Origin: REEB95 sp050729555
Lineage (GTDB): Bacteria > Pseudomonadota > Alphaproteobacteria > ATCC43930 > CGMCC-115725
NCBI GenBank assembly: GCA_050729555.1
Contig: JBOHLR010000001.1
Coordinates: forward strand, 1-58,874
DNA length: 58,874 nucleotides
Reading direction: 5' to 3'
Shown: positions 9,781 through 19,104 of the stretch, in pieces
Layout of the letters: every line of letters starts with the position of its first letter
How positions within the stretch are numbered: the stretch's first letter is position 1
Program-made: the position numbers and the translations under genes
Notes under the pieces: generated by a model
What the model was told of the DNA's origin: nothing
The model's input: the letters and a program-made list of their open reading frames with translations, nothing else
Databases searched by the model: none

Positions 9781-11625
9781 TCAACCGCGCAGGCAGAGCG
9801 GCGCCAAGGCGATGACTCGCGACCAATGACCGCCATCGGCGGACGGATATCGCCAATGATCGACAAGCGTCCAGCCGTTGCCCTCGTGCGCAAAGAGCGC
9901 CGCTTCGCCGGCGGGAACGCCGGTCATGCCCGATGGCGTGCACGAGATCACCGCCCATTGATCGGCGGCCAGTCCGGCGAACGGATCGGGCGCCAGCGTC
10001 GACACGTCATCGAGAATCAAGTTTGGCCGGCGCGGCGGCGTCATCCGCAGCAGACCTTCGAGGACGGGAAACAGACTGCCGCCGTCGCCCGGCAGGATCA
10101 GCGCGACCCGATCATCCCATCCGACCGCATCGGCAATGTGCCGCGCGAGACCCCAGGCGCGCAGCTGCGGCGTCTCGAGATCAAAGCGCAACCAATGTAT
10201 GAACCCGACCGGGCACACGACGTACACAACGATCGCCAGTACCGCCAATCGACCCCGATGCCGCGCTTGTTGCCGCTCAAACCATGCGCGCGACGGCCCG
10301 CGCAGCATCAGCACCAGCGTCACCATCAGCAATAGCGCTAGATGCGTGTTGTAGCGGAAGAACGAGTGCGCATCGGTTGTCATCTGGCCGCTGAAATGCC
10401 CGATATAGCTGACAAGCAGCGCCGCATTGTATATGAGCGCGACGACCAGCAAGATTAGGCCGGCACGCTGGCCTGCCGTGTCCAGGACCGGACGACGCCA
10501 CGCGCAAACCAGAAATCCGATCAGCGCGGCGACCAGCGGCCCGAAGAATACGATCTTCTCGCCAACGACGTGCGCGATCTGACCGAAGACGGTCGGCAAC
10601 AAATGCCACTGCCATTGACCCAACGGCATCCAGGTTAATTCGACATCGGGATTGGCAAAGCGCGCATGCACGTACCAGGTCCACGCGGCGCAGAGTATCG
10701 CGGCCGGGATTGCGGCGACGACTGCACGCTGGACGACGGCGCGACGCCGATCGCCGAGTGCCGGCGGCTGCAACGCCGCCGCGAGCACCATGCCGAACAC
10801 CAAGGCGATACTGTCCTGCTTGATTTCGATCAGCGCGGCAAGCGCCGCCGCGAACAACCAAGCCGATGCGTGATCGCGTCGCAAGACGAGATACCCGGCG
10901 ACGGCGAGTGCGACGGTCACCGACGGCTCGCTGTATCCCGACAGGTGATAGCGCGGCACGAACCCGGGATTGAGCGCCGTCGCCAGCAACAAGCCGAACG
11001 CGACCACGCTCCACGCCGGCGGTTCTGCCCGGTCGTCGCCGCCAACCACCAGACGGGCAAGCAACAACCCGGCGGCGAGTTGCAATGCCACGTTGAAAGC
11101 GATCAGCGCGACGAACGGAAACCGCAGCGTCACCAAGCCGGCGATCAGCGCGACGAATTGGAGATTGTAAGGCGCGGCTGGCAGCAGCGAATGCGCCGCC
11201 GCCCTTCCGGCGGCGGGAAACAGGCCGTGGTCATACAGGTAGGCGGCATTGGGGAGGAGATTGAGAAACGTATCGGGCTGGCTTGGCCGCGCCGACGCCA
11301 TGACGGCTAGCAACGGCAGCGACAGCAACAAGACACGCCCCAGTGCGCGCCAGTCCGCGGCCGTCAGCCGGCTTTGCGGCCAGATCAGGCCGAAACCCCC
11401 GGCTGCCGCCAGCGCGACGGCCGGAACGCGCAACGACACCGGCAGGACCACGCCCCAGACGGTGAGAACCCAGCACGCGACGCCCCATCCCGCGACTAGA
11501 GCGATTTCGGGCAATGCGCCGCCGCGACTCACCAAGCGACCAAGGCCGATGAATATTAGCGCCGCAAAGCCGACCGCGGCCCAACCGACAAGCTGAGCCA
11601 AGCTCGGCACCAGCAACGCGATCAT
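9781..11625 (-). CDS. Large GT-C-like polytopic membrane protein, unknown substrate
   Basis: 614 aa from the ATG at 11625, which overlaps the stop of the upstream gene (ATGA) and begins directly with a hydrophobic helix. About 12-13 membrane segments lie in residues 1-460, with a periplasmic loop after TM3-4 containing RPSQPDTFLNLLPN and a charged IEIKQDS motif in mid-protein. A soluble C-terminal domain of about 150 residues follows, with ILPGDGGSLFPVLEG. The plan resembles lipid-linked-sugar-dependent glycosyltransferases (GT39/GT83 type), but I recognise no specific family, so the function is open. It is co-translated with the gene at 11622-13133. Confidence 0.65.
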   Translation of the reverse strand: MIALLVPSLAQLVGWAAVGFAALIFIGLGRLVSRGGALPEIALVAGWGVACWVLTVWGVVLPVSLRVPAVALAAAGGFGLIWPQSRLTAADWRALGRVLLLSLPLLAVMASARPSQPDTFLNLLPNAAYLYDHGLFPAAGRAAAHSLLPAAPYNLQFVALIAGLVTLRFPFVALIAFNVALQLAAGLLLARLVVGGDDRAEPPAWSVVAFGLLLATALNPGFVPRYHLSGYSEPSVTVALAVAGYLVLRRDHASAWLFAAALAALIEIKQDSIALVFGMVLAAALQPPALGDRRRAVVQRAVVAAIPAAILCAAWTWYVHARFANPDVELTWMPLGQWQWHLLPTVFGQIAHVVGEKIVFFGPLVAALIGFLVCAWRRPVLDTAGQRAGLILLVVALIYNAALLVSYIGHFSGQMTTDAHSFFRYNTHLALLLMVTLVLMLRGPSRAWFERQQARHRGRLAVLAIVVYVVCPVGFIHWLRFDLETPQLRAWGLARHIADAVGWDDRVALILPGDGGSLFPVLEGLLRMTPPRRPNLILDDVSTLAPDPFAGLAADQWAVISCTPSGMTGVPAGEAALFAHEGNGWTLVDHWRYPSADGGHWSRVIALAPLCLRG

Positions 11626-13133
11626 GGCGGCGCCCCAGGCAGACGGTAGATCTGGAAGCGCGGCGAGATGAAAACCGGTTGCAAGCCGCTGCCGGCGCGC
11701 GGCGTAAACGGCTGTCGGCCGGCGAACGTGATGTAGCGGCACTGCGCCAATGCCCGCGCAACCTCCGGCGGCAGCGGCACGCCGCCGCCGACGTAGAAAC
11801 GCCACAGCGCACCGGCCGAGAGCTGATCCGCGATCGCGCCGTACGCGCGCGTGAACGCAACCGGCTGCTGCGTGGCGTAAGTGAACAGGGTGGGTACGAA
11901 GGCGTCGCGGCGCGCTATCGCGAGGACCGGAAAATGCAGCAGCGGCGTGGCCTCGACGTTGACTTCAGCGTCGGCGAACGCGACCGCGACGGGCGCGCCG
12001 ACCGGCAACGTATCGAGGCCAGCCAGCAGATCGGCGTAAAGTGCGCCGCTGCCCTGCCACATGGCCGCGATGACGCCCATCCGCAACGCGAACAAGGCGA
12101 AGGCGGCGGAAAGGAACAGCCGCCCTTGCCGCGCAAACGGCGCCTGCCAGGCGCTGCCGCCGATCAACAGCAACGCCATCGCGAGTGGCATCCGACGATC
12201 GGCGCCGGTGGCGCCGAATAACGTGTCGGGCATCACGACATAGAGCAATGCGAGAACCATCAGCGGCGCCGCAGTCGCCGACGCGACACGCAACCACCCC
12301 CGCCAATAGGCGTATGCGGCGCCGATCACCGCCAAGGCGAAACAGGCGATATCGAACGGTCGGCTATAGAGGTCGAAGACACTGAACGGCAGATCGAGCT
12401 TGCGGACCGGCCGCGCAAAACGAATGCCCGATCCAATCGCCGTCGCCGCGTGCAACGGCACGAACTCGATCGCGAACAGCGCCAGGCCCGGCAGGAAAGA
12501 CAAGAGCAGCACGAGCACGGCGCCAGCGGTCGCCCCCGGCGCGGCGCGGTCGCGCCATAGCCGGCCAGCCTCGTAGCCCGCAACCATTGCGCCGAAGATG
12601 CCAAACGCCATCAGATGCGCGAAATAGACAGCGAGCGCCGCGAGCACGCCGAAGCCCAGCCGCACGGCGATACCGCGTTCGCGCAACGCAATCCAGCCGG
12701 CGAGCGCCCAGAATGCAAAACCCAGACCGAATAGAAAATTGACGAAGCCCCACAGCAGCAATCGGTTGTAAACCAGGAGGAACGCCGTCAGCGGCCACGC
12801 CGACCAGCGTCGATGCAACGTGCGATGAAGCACGGCGACGCCGCCGGTCGACGAAAAATACGTCGCGACGAGAAACAATTTGCCGGCAGTCGACAACGAC
12901 ACCACGCCGAGCAGCGGCGGCACGAGCACGTCCATCGCCAGATCGGGCAGCGGCCGCCACGCCAGCGCGTAGTATTGCCGCAGCGTCGGCGAGCCGCTCA
13001 AGGCGGCGAGCAAGTGCATGCGCGCAAGATGGTTCGGATAGTCGACGAGGGGCGGTAGCGGAGTCAGAAGCAGCGGAAAGCAGGCGACCAACAGCAAGGC
13101 CACGAACGCGGTGGCAAAGACGCGGAACGGCAT
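11622..13133 (-). CDS. GT-C-like polytopic membrane protein with DYPNHLAR motif
   Basis: 503 aa if started at the ATG at 13133 (ahead of hydrophobic MPFRVFATAF); an in-frame ATG at 13202 adds 23 hydrophilic residues, and neither has a strong ribosome site. A first helix is followed by the periplasmic loop PLVDYPNHLARMHLL, which resembles an uncharacterised family of alphaproteobacterial membrane proteins. Then come about 10 more helices and a C-terminal periplasmic domain of about 130 residues. A loop acidic/His motif is typical of GT-C enzymes, so an envelope glycosyltransferase is possible but unproven. It is divergent from lptF and coupled to the next gene. Confidence 0.65.
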   Translation of the reverse strand: MPFRVFATAFVALLLVACFPLLLTPLPPLVDYPNHLARMHLLAALSGSPTLRQYYALAWRPLPDLAMDVLVPPLLGVVSLSTAGKLFLVATYFSSTGGVAVLHRTLHRRWSAWPLTAFLLVYNRLLLWGFVNFLFGLGFAFWALAGWIALRERGIAVRLGFGVLAALAVYFAHLMAFGIFGAMVAGYEAGRLWRDRAAPGATAGAVLVLLLSFLPGLALFAIEFVPLHAATAIGSGIRFARPVRKLDLPFSVFDLYSRPFDIACFALAVIGAAYAYWRGWLRVASATAAPLMVLALLYVVMPDTLFGATGADRRMPLAMALLLIGGSAWQAPFARQGRLFLSAAFALFALRMGVIAAMWQGSGALYADLLAGLDTLPVGAPVAVAFADAEVNVEATPLLHFPVLAIARRDAFVPTLFTYATQQPVAFTRAYGAIADQLSAGALWRFYVGGGVPLPPEVARALAQCRYITFAGRQPFTPRAGSGLQPVFISPRFQIYRLPGAPP

Positions 13134-13302
13134 GCCCGCAAAATCGATCCCGCCCCGATCCGACACCGCATCTCCATTCGCCACGCGCCGGGAGATTTCC
13201 ATGCCGTCGGTCCGCCCGCAAGTCGCTTCGCCCGGCGGACGAATCGCCCAATCCATCGCGCAGACGCGGCAATTCCCGCTATGGCCGAAGGCGCGCCGCA
13301 CC

Positions 13303-13308
13303 TATAAT
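13303..13308 (+). promoter_or_regulatory. Consensus -10 hexamer 8 bases before the lptF start codon
   Basis: A perfect TATAAT is followed by only 8 bases before the ATG at 13317. With normal -10 to start-site spacing, transcription would begin at or within two bases of the ATG, so the lpt message may be leaderless. No Shine-Dalgarno sequence and no clear -35 are visible. Confidence 0.55.
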
Positions 13309-13316
13309 CGCGCGTC

Positions 13317-14420
13317 ATGGACCGGATGACCTGGTACTTGTTCCGCCAAACCCTGATCGTGACGCTTTCGGTCGGCGTCATCTTCAGCGCGGCGGTGTGG
13401 CTTTTGCAGTCGCTGCGCCTCGTCGACTTGATCGTCAATCGCGGGCTTTCGATCGGACTTTTTCTCTATCTTGCGGTCTTGATCCTGCCGCGTTTCGTTG
13501 ACGTCGTTCTGCCGATCGCGGTGTTCACGGCGATCATCTTCATCTACGCGAAACTCATCGCCGAAAGCGAGCTCGTGGTTATGCGCGCTTCGGGCATGAG
13601 CCAGTGGGCGCTGGCCAAGCCGGCGCTAATGGTCGGCGCCGCCGGTTTAATCACCCTCTATGCGATGGCCTTCTACTTCCTGCCGGCATCCAATCGCGCG
13701 TTCAAGGATCTGCAATTCGAGATCCGCAACAAGTTCGCCACGGCCCTCATTCAGGAAGGCGTGTTCAACACGCTCTCGGACACGTTGATGGTCTATGTCA
13801 AAGAGCGGGATGCCAAAGGCGATCTGCTCGGCTTGCTGATCGAGAATACCACCGACAAGGACAAGCCCATCACGATAACGGCCGAGCGCGGCGCACTCGT
13901 CGAAACGCCGGAGGGACCGCGCATCCTTATGGTGAACGGAACGCGCCAAATATTCGATCACCTTACCGGCAAGCTGTCGTCACTGTCGTTCAAAAGCTAC
14001 ACGCTCGACCTGTCGGAGATGCAGAGCGCGCCGACGCTGCGCGACCGCCAGCCGGATGAACTCTATCTCGGCGAACTGCTCGACAATCTCAACAACCGAG
14101 CACTCATGGTCGAGCTCAACATGCGGCTCTCGGGTCCGTTGATGGCGTTGTCGATGGCGGCCATTCCCATCCTGTGCCTACTGCCAGGCGAATTCAATCG
14201 CCGCGGCCAAGCGCGCCGCATCCTCATGGCCATCGCCGCCGCTTTGGCGATGGAGATCGTCGATGTCGGCCTGACTAATCTGGCGCGCAGCACGTTGACG
14301 GTCATCCCGCTTATCTATGCCAACGCCATCGGGCCATTCCTCGCGGCGCTGTGGCTCTGCTGGCGCTCGGCCGCCGCGCCGCTACCAGCCGGATTTTTCG
14401 TGCGGCGCGCGATCCGGTAG
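13317..14420 (+). CDS. lptF: LPS export ABC transporter permease LptF
   Basis: 367 aa, YjgP/YjgQ family: three N-terminal helices (about 15-110), a periplasmic beta-jellyroll domain (about 125-250, with NKFATALIQEGVFNTL) and three C-terminal helices. LptF pairs with LptG in the inner membrane to drive LPS through the LptA bridge to LptD. The cytoplasmic coupling region AESELVVMRASGMSQW, which contacts the LptB ATPase, is clear. The first gene of the lptF-lptG-lptD-surA-pdxA-rsmA run; 5 bases separate it from lptG. Confidence 0.95.
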   Translation: MDRMTWYLFRQTLIVTLSVGVIFSAAVWLLQSLRLVDLIVNRGLSIGLFLYLAVLILPRFVDVVLPIAVFTAIIFIYAKLIAESELVVMRASGMSQWALAKPALMVGAAGLITLYAMAFYFLPASNRAFKDLQFEIRNKFATALIQEGVFNTLSDTLMVYVKERDAKGDLLGLLIENTTDKDKPITITAERGALVETPEGPRILMVNGTRQIFDHLTGKLSSLSFKSYTLDLSEMQSAPTLRDRQPDELYLGELLDNLNNRALMVELNMRLSGPLMALSMAAIPILCLLPGEFNRRGQARRILMAIAAALAMEIVDVGLTNLARSTLTVIPLIYANAIGPFLAALWLCWRSAAAPLPAGFFVRRAIR

Positions 14421-14425
14421 CTGCT

Positions 14426-15520
14426 ATGTCGCCTTGGAAAACGCTTTTCCGTTACATCGCGCGCCAGTTCCTGATCTGGTTCTTCGGCGTCTTCCTGACG
14501 ATGATGGCGATCGTGTTCATGCTCGACTACGTCGAGCTGATCCGACGCGCCGGCACTAAAGCCGACGTCACGTTGCTGGTTCTGCTGAAACTCGCGCTGC
14601 TCAAACAGCCCTATATGGCGCAGCAGGTTCTGCCATTCGCCGTCCTGTTCGGCACCATGATGGTGTTCTGGCGGCTGACGCGGAGCCATGAGCTTGTCGT
14701 CGCACGCTCCTCAGGAATCTCGGCTTGGCAGTTCGTCGCGCCGCCGTTGGCGGGCGCATTCCTGATCGGTGTTCTCTCGGTCACGCTCTTCAACCCGATT
14801 GCATCGGTCACGCAGGCGAGTTACGAGACCTTGGAAAACCGTGTGCTCGGCGGAAACCCGCAATTCGCGCTGTCGAGTACCGGCCTTTGGCTGCGCCAGA
14901 GCGACAACAACGGCAATCCGTCGATCGTTCACGCCGAGCGGTTCGTGCTGCCGCAACGCGCGCTGCACGATGTCATGTTCCTCTTCCTGGCACACGATAC
15001 GCGCCTCGAGCGTCGGATCGATGCCGAGCAGGCGACGCTCGGATCGGGCGTCTGGACGGTGCGCGATGGCACCGATTGGTCGCCGAACAGCCAGCCGCGG
15101 CAATTCGCTGAGCTGACCATCCCCACCAACCTGACCCCGGTCAAGATCCAGGACAGCTTTGCGCCGCCGGAGACCATGTCGTTCTGGGAGCTGCCCGGTT
15201 TCATTCGCCTGCTCGAGGCATCCGGTTTCTCGTCGCAGCGCCATCAGCTTTATTTCGATACGCTATTGGCGAGGCCGCTCTTGTTGGCGGCCATGGTGCT
15301 GATCGCCGCCAGCTTTAGTTTGCGTATGCAACGCGCCGGCGGCGCGACGTTGATGATTGCCGTGGGCATCGCCAGCGGGTTCCTGCTTTATTTCCTGTCG
15401 GATATCGTATTCGCCCTCGGGCTGTCAGCGACTATTCCGACGATGCTCGCGGCCTGGACACCGGCCGGGGTATCTTGGCTTGTCGGAGTCAGTCTACTGC
15501 TGCATCTCGAAGACGGCTGA
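14426..15520 (+). CDS. lptG: LPS export ABC transporter permease LptG
   Basis: 364 aa from the ATG at 14426. Same architecture as LptF: N-terminal helices, the coupling region RSHELVVARSSGISAWQ at about 90-106, a periplasmic domain at about 125-265 and three terminal helices. It is the heterodimer partner of LptF. The in-frame opening at 14351 lies within lptF and is not a plausible start. lptB, lptA and lptC are not in the window. lptD follows after 4 bases. Confidence 0.95.
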   Translation: MSPWKTLFRYIARQFLIWFFGVFLTMMAIVFMLDYVELIRRAGTKADVTLLVLLKLALLKQPYMAQQVLPFAVLFGTMMVFWRLTRSHELVVARSSGISAWQFVAPPLAGAFLIGVLSVTLFNPIASVTQASYETLENRVLGGNPQFALSSTGLWLRQSDNNGNPSIVHAERFVLPQRALHDVMFLFLAHDTRLERRIDAEQATLGSGVWTVRDGTDWSPNSQPRQFAELTIPTNLTPVKIQDSFAPPETMSFWELPGFIRLLEASGFSSQRHQLYFDTLLARPLLLAAMVLIAASFSLRMQRAGGATLMIAVGIASGFLLYFLSDIVFALGLSATIPTMLAAWTPAGVSWLVGVSLLLHLEDG

Positions 15521-15524
15521 GGGT

Positions 15525-17747
15525 ATGAGTGGGGGGAAGTCGTTCGCCGGATTTGTAGGCGTCGCCGCGCTTGTCGCTGCGGCGTCGCCGGCGGTGGCGC
15601 AAAGTACCGCGCATGCGTCAAACAAGCCGATCCTCTTCCAAGCCGACCAGGTGGAATACGATCAGGATCTCGGCCTGACGGTCGCCCGCGGCCACGTCGA
15701 GCTCGATCAGTCCGATCAGATTCTTCTGGCGGATACCGTCACCTATAATCAGCGCACCGACACGGTCACGGCATCGGGGCATGTCAGTCTGTTGCAGCCG
15801 GGTGGCGATATCGTGTTCTCCGACTACATGGAGCTGCACGACAACATGCGTGAAGGCTTCATCAAGGATGTCCGTATTCTGCTCTCGGACGGTTCGCGCC
15901 TCGCTGCGAACACCGGCCGCCGCGTCGAAGGGAACCGGACAGAAATGCGGCGCGGCGTATATTCGCCTTGCGAGTTGTGCGCCAGCGACCCAACAAGACC
16001 GCCGGTATGGCAGATCGAGGCCGCGCGCATTGTCCACGACAAACAGCAACAAATCGTCGAGTACCACGATGCGATCATGGAGCTCGACGGCTGGCCCATC
16101 TTCTATTCACCGTATTTCTCCCATCCCGATCCGTCGGTAAAGCGGGCATCAGGTTTCCTGCCGCCGTCTTTTGGCGCCGGTGGCACGCTCGGCTTTCACA
16201 TCACGCAGCCTTATTTCTGGGCGATCGCACCCGATAAGGATCTCACCATACGTCCCATGTTGACGACCAACGCCGGCGACGTCCTCGACGGCGAATACCG
16301 GCAGGCGTGGGGTTTCGGGAAACTCGACATCGACGGCAGTATCGAGGCCGGCGACGCTCAGGTTCAGACCAACCCGCTCGGTGTGCCTAACACGACCGAT
16401 TCAGCAACGTCGATCCGCGGTCACCTTTTCGGTACCGGCACGTTCGACCTCAACAACGACTGGCGTACTGGGTTCGATGTTCAGCGCGTGTCCGACCAAG
16501 CCTATCTCCTCAAATATCACTTACCAATTGGCTTCACGCTGCCGACCAACTTCCTCACCAGCCAGATTTATACTGAGGATTTCGGCACGCGCAGCTACGG
16601 CAACATCAGCGCTTATTCGTTTCAAAGTCTGAACTCGCTGGTTGGCGACGGCATCCAGCCGATCGTCGCGCCGGTCGCAACCTACGACTGGACCAGCCCA
16701 GCCGATCCCATCGGCGGTCGCCTCGAATTGACCGGCAACGCCCTTAATCTCGAACGGCACAGCGGCCCCGATATTCGGCGCATTGCGACAAGAGCGGATT
16801 GGCGGCTGCCGTTCGATGGACCGCTCGGCGATCGTTATCAGTTTTCGATGTCCTTGCGCGCAGATGGCTACGATTCCGACAATGTCCAATCCACGCAAAA
16901 CGCGCAGGTGCTTCGTTCTGGCACCACCGGCCGTGTATTTCCACAAGGTGCGCTGCTGTGGCGTTATCCGTGGGTTCGCAGCGACGGTGCTACCAACGAG
17001 GTGATCGAGCCGATGGCCGGATTCATCGCCGCGCCCAACGGCGGCAATCCGGCGATCATCCCCAACGAGGACAGCGCAGGCTTCGAGTTCGACGAGACCA
17101 GCCTGTTCCGGCCGGACCGGCTGCCGGGCTACGACCGCGTCGACAGCGGGCAACGCGTCGATTACGGCCTACACACCGGAATCTACAATGCCGAATACGG
17201 CAGCAGCAGCCTCTTGATCGGCCAAAGCTACCGGTTGGAAAAAAGCAGCCCATTCGATATCGGTAGCGGCCTCGAGAATCAGGTATCTGATGTCGTGGGC
17301 GGATTGCTGCTCTCACCGTCGACATTTCTCGACTTGTACTATCGCATGCGCCTCGATCACGCGACCTTGGCCATGCGCCGACAGGAAACCGGCTTTACGA
17401 CGGGACCGGCCAATCTGCGTGTGAGCGGCTCGTTCATTTCATTCAAATCGATACCGGGCCTGACCTCGCCCTTGACGATCGGCGACCAGATCAGTGTCGC
17501 TGTGTCTACGGCACTGACACAATATTGGTTCCTCGGCGTTCACGATACGCGCAACATCAGCCAAGGCGGCAACACTGTCTATTCGGGCGTCGACCTGACG
17601 TACCGCGACGATTGTTTCACAGTTACCACGTCGCTCCAGCAATCCGGCGTGCAACTTGGTGATGTCCATCCCGGCACCAGCGTTCTGGTCACATTTGTGT
17701 TCAAAAACCTGGGCGAAGCCGGCACAAAAGTGCTATCTGCCCAGTAA
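15525..17747 (+). CDS. lptD: LPS-assembly protein LptD
   Basis: 740 aa. Signal peptide 1-25 (ending PAVAQ), N-terminal OstA/LptA-like jellyroll (about 35-145), then the large outer membrane barrel from about residue 190. LptD with LptE inserts LPS in the outer leaflet. There are only three cysteines, C149 and C152 in SPCELC and C697 in YRDDCF, against the four used for two interdomain disulfides in E. coli. The ATG at 15525 sits 4 bases after lptG and starts the signal sequence; the longer frame from 15357 is inside lptG. Confidence 0.95.
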   Translation: MSGGKSFAGFVGVAALVAAASPAVAQSTAHASNKPILFQADQVEYDQDLGLTVARGHVELDQSDQILLADTVTYNQRTDTVTASGHVSLLQPGGDIVFSDYMELHDNMREGFIKDVRILLSDGSRLAANTGRRVEGNRTEMRRGVYSPCELCASDPTRPPVWQIEAARIVHDKQQQIVEYHDAIMELDGWPIFYSPYFSHPDPSVKRASGFLPPSFGAGGTLGFHITQPYFWAIAPDKDLTIRPMLTTNAGDVLDGEYRQAWGFGKLDIDGSIEAGDAQVQTNPLGVPNTTDSATSIRGHLFGTGTFDLNNDWRTGFDVQRVSDQAYLLKYHLPIGFTLPTNFLTSQIYTEDFGTRSYGNISAYSFQSLNSLVGDGIQPIVAPVATYDWTSPADPIGGRLELTGNALNLERHSGPDIRRIATRADWRLPFDGPLGDRYQFSMSLRADGYDSDNVQSTQNAQVLRSGTTGRVFPQGALLWRYPWVRSDGATNEVIEPMAGFIAAPNGGNPAIIPNEDSAGFEFDETSLFRPDRLPGYDRVDSGQRVDYGLHTGIYNAEYGSSSLLIGQSYRLEKSSPFDIGSGLENQVSDVVGGLLLSPSTFLDLYYRMRLDHATLAMRRQETGFTTGPANLRVSGSFISFKSIPGLTSPLTIGDQISVAVSTALTQYWFLGVHDTRNISQGGNTVYSGVDLTYRDDCFTVTTSLQQSGVQLGDVHPGTSVLVTFVFKNLGEAGTKVLSAQ

Positions 17748-17847
17748 CAACCTGAATTCGTCGACAGTAGGAAAACCGCGGCCGACCAGTGTATCTTCCG
17801 TATCCGGAGACGCTTGGCCCCCGACCAGACGAGACCTTTGTCAGACC

Positions 17848-19104
17848 ATGAAGCTGTTGCTTTCACTTGTCCTATTGGCGTGCGTTGCCGTCGGCGCCCA
17901 GGCGCAGGAAGAAAACCGCATCGCTGCCGTCGTCAACAACGACATCATCAGCATGGACGACCTTTCGTCGCGCGTCTCCCTGCTGCTGGCGTCGTCCAAT
18001 ATTCCCGACACACCCGCCAATCGTCAGCGGCTGGAACCGCGCGTCCTGCATCAGATGATTGACGAGAATCTCGAAGTGCAGGAGGCCAAGCGGCTCAACG
18101 TAACCGTAACACAAGAAGAGATCGACAACGCGATCGCCAGAATCGAGCAACGCAACAACATGCCGAAGGGTGGGCTCGATGCATATCTCAAGCGGGCGGG
18201 CGTTCCGAAGACAGCACTGACCAGTGAGCTGACCGCTGAAATCGCCTGGTCAAAGGTCGTGCACAATCAGCTCTCGGAGGACGTGTCGGTGTCCGACGAG
18301 GAAATTAACGAGGCGATGGCGCAGATCAAACAAGACGTAGGACAACCGCAAAGCCACGTTGCCGAAATCTATCTGGCGATTGACAACCCCTCACAGGCCC
18401 AAGACGTCGAGCGCCTCGCCAACCAACTCATCCAACAAATCCGTGCCGGGGCCAATTTCTCCGCGGTTGCTCAGCAGTTTTCTCAGTCGCCGAGTTCCGC
18501 GGCCGGCGGCGATATCGGTTGGGTGACACCGAGCCAGCTGCCATCGCTCCTGGGCCAGGCTCTTGGTAAGATGAACCCGGGCGAAATGTCCTATCCGCTC
18601 CGGACGCCTGGCGGGTATTACATCCTCTATATGGTCGACCGTCGAATCCCCGGCCAGGTCAACCCGAACGACGTGCACCTGGGGTTGACGCAGGTCATCT
18701 TCCCGCTGCCGCCGACCGTGGGACCTGCCCAGGAACAGCACGTTATGGCCGAGGCCCAGCAGGTCTCTGATACGGCGAAGAGCTGCGGCGAACTGGCGAA
18801 ACTCGGCCGCGATCACAATCCGCCGCTGACGACGCGCAACGGTGACGTCACCGCCGCGCAACTGCCGCCGGATATTCGCCCCCAGATCTTGCAGTTGAAG
18901 CTCGCCGAAGCCAGCAAACCGGTCCGGCTTAGCACGACGCCTGGCGTCGCCGTCTTCATGGTGTGCTCGCGCAACGAACCGAACACCGGCATGCCGACCC
19001 GCGAGCAGGTGGGCGAGAACCTCGCGCGGGCGCGGCTCGACGCGCTGTCGCGTCGTTACTTATTGGACCTTCATCGCTCGGCCTACGTCGACATCCGGGC
19101 ATGA
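17848..19104 (+). CDS. surA: Periplasmic chaperone/peptidyl-prolyl isomerase SurA
   Basis: 418 aa. Signal peptide 1-19, SurA N-terminal chaperone domain (about 20-150, opening with ENRIAAVVNNDIISMDDL), a well-formed parvulin domain (about 170-275, with FSQSPSSAAGGDIGWV and GGYYILYMVDRR) and a degenerate second one. SurA escorts outer membrane proteins, LptD included, to the Bam complex. The ATG at 17848 is 100 bases after lptD; that spacer shows no gene. The stop overlaps the pdxA start (ATGA). Confidence 0.93.
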   Translation: MKLLLSLVLLACVAVGAQAQEENRIAAVVNNDIISMDDLSSRVSLLLASSNIPDTPANRQRLEPRVLHQMIDENLEVQEAKRLNVTVTQEEIDNAIARIEQRNNMPKGGLDAYLKRAGVPKTALTSELTAEIAWSKVVHNQLSEDVSVSDEEINEAMAQIKQDVGQPQSHVAEIYLAIDNPSQAQDVERLANQLIQQIRAGANFSAVAQQFSQSPSSAAGGDIGWVTPSQLPSLLGQALGKMNPGEMSYPLRTPGGYYILYMVDRRIPGQVNPNDVHLGLTQVIFPLPPTVGPAQEQHVMAEAQQVSDTAKSCGELAKLGRDHNPPLTTRNGDVTAAQLPPDIRPQILQLKLAEASKPVRLSTTPGVAVFMVCSRNEPNTGMPTREQVGENLARARLDALSRRYLLDLHRSAYVDIRA

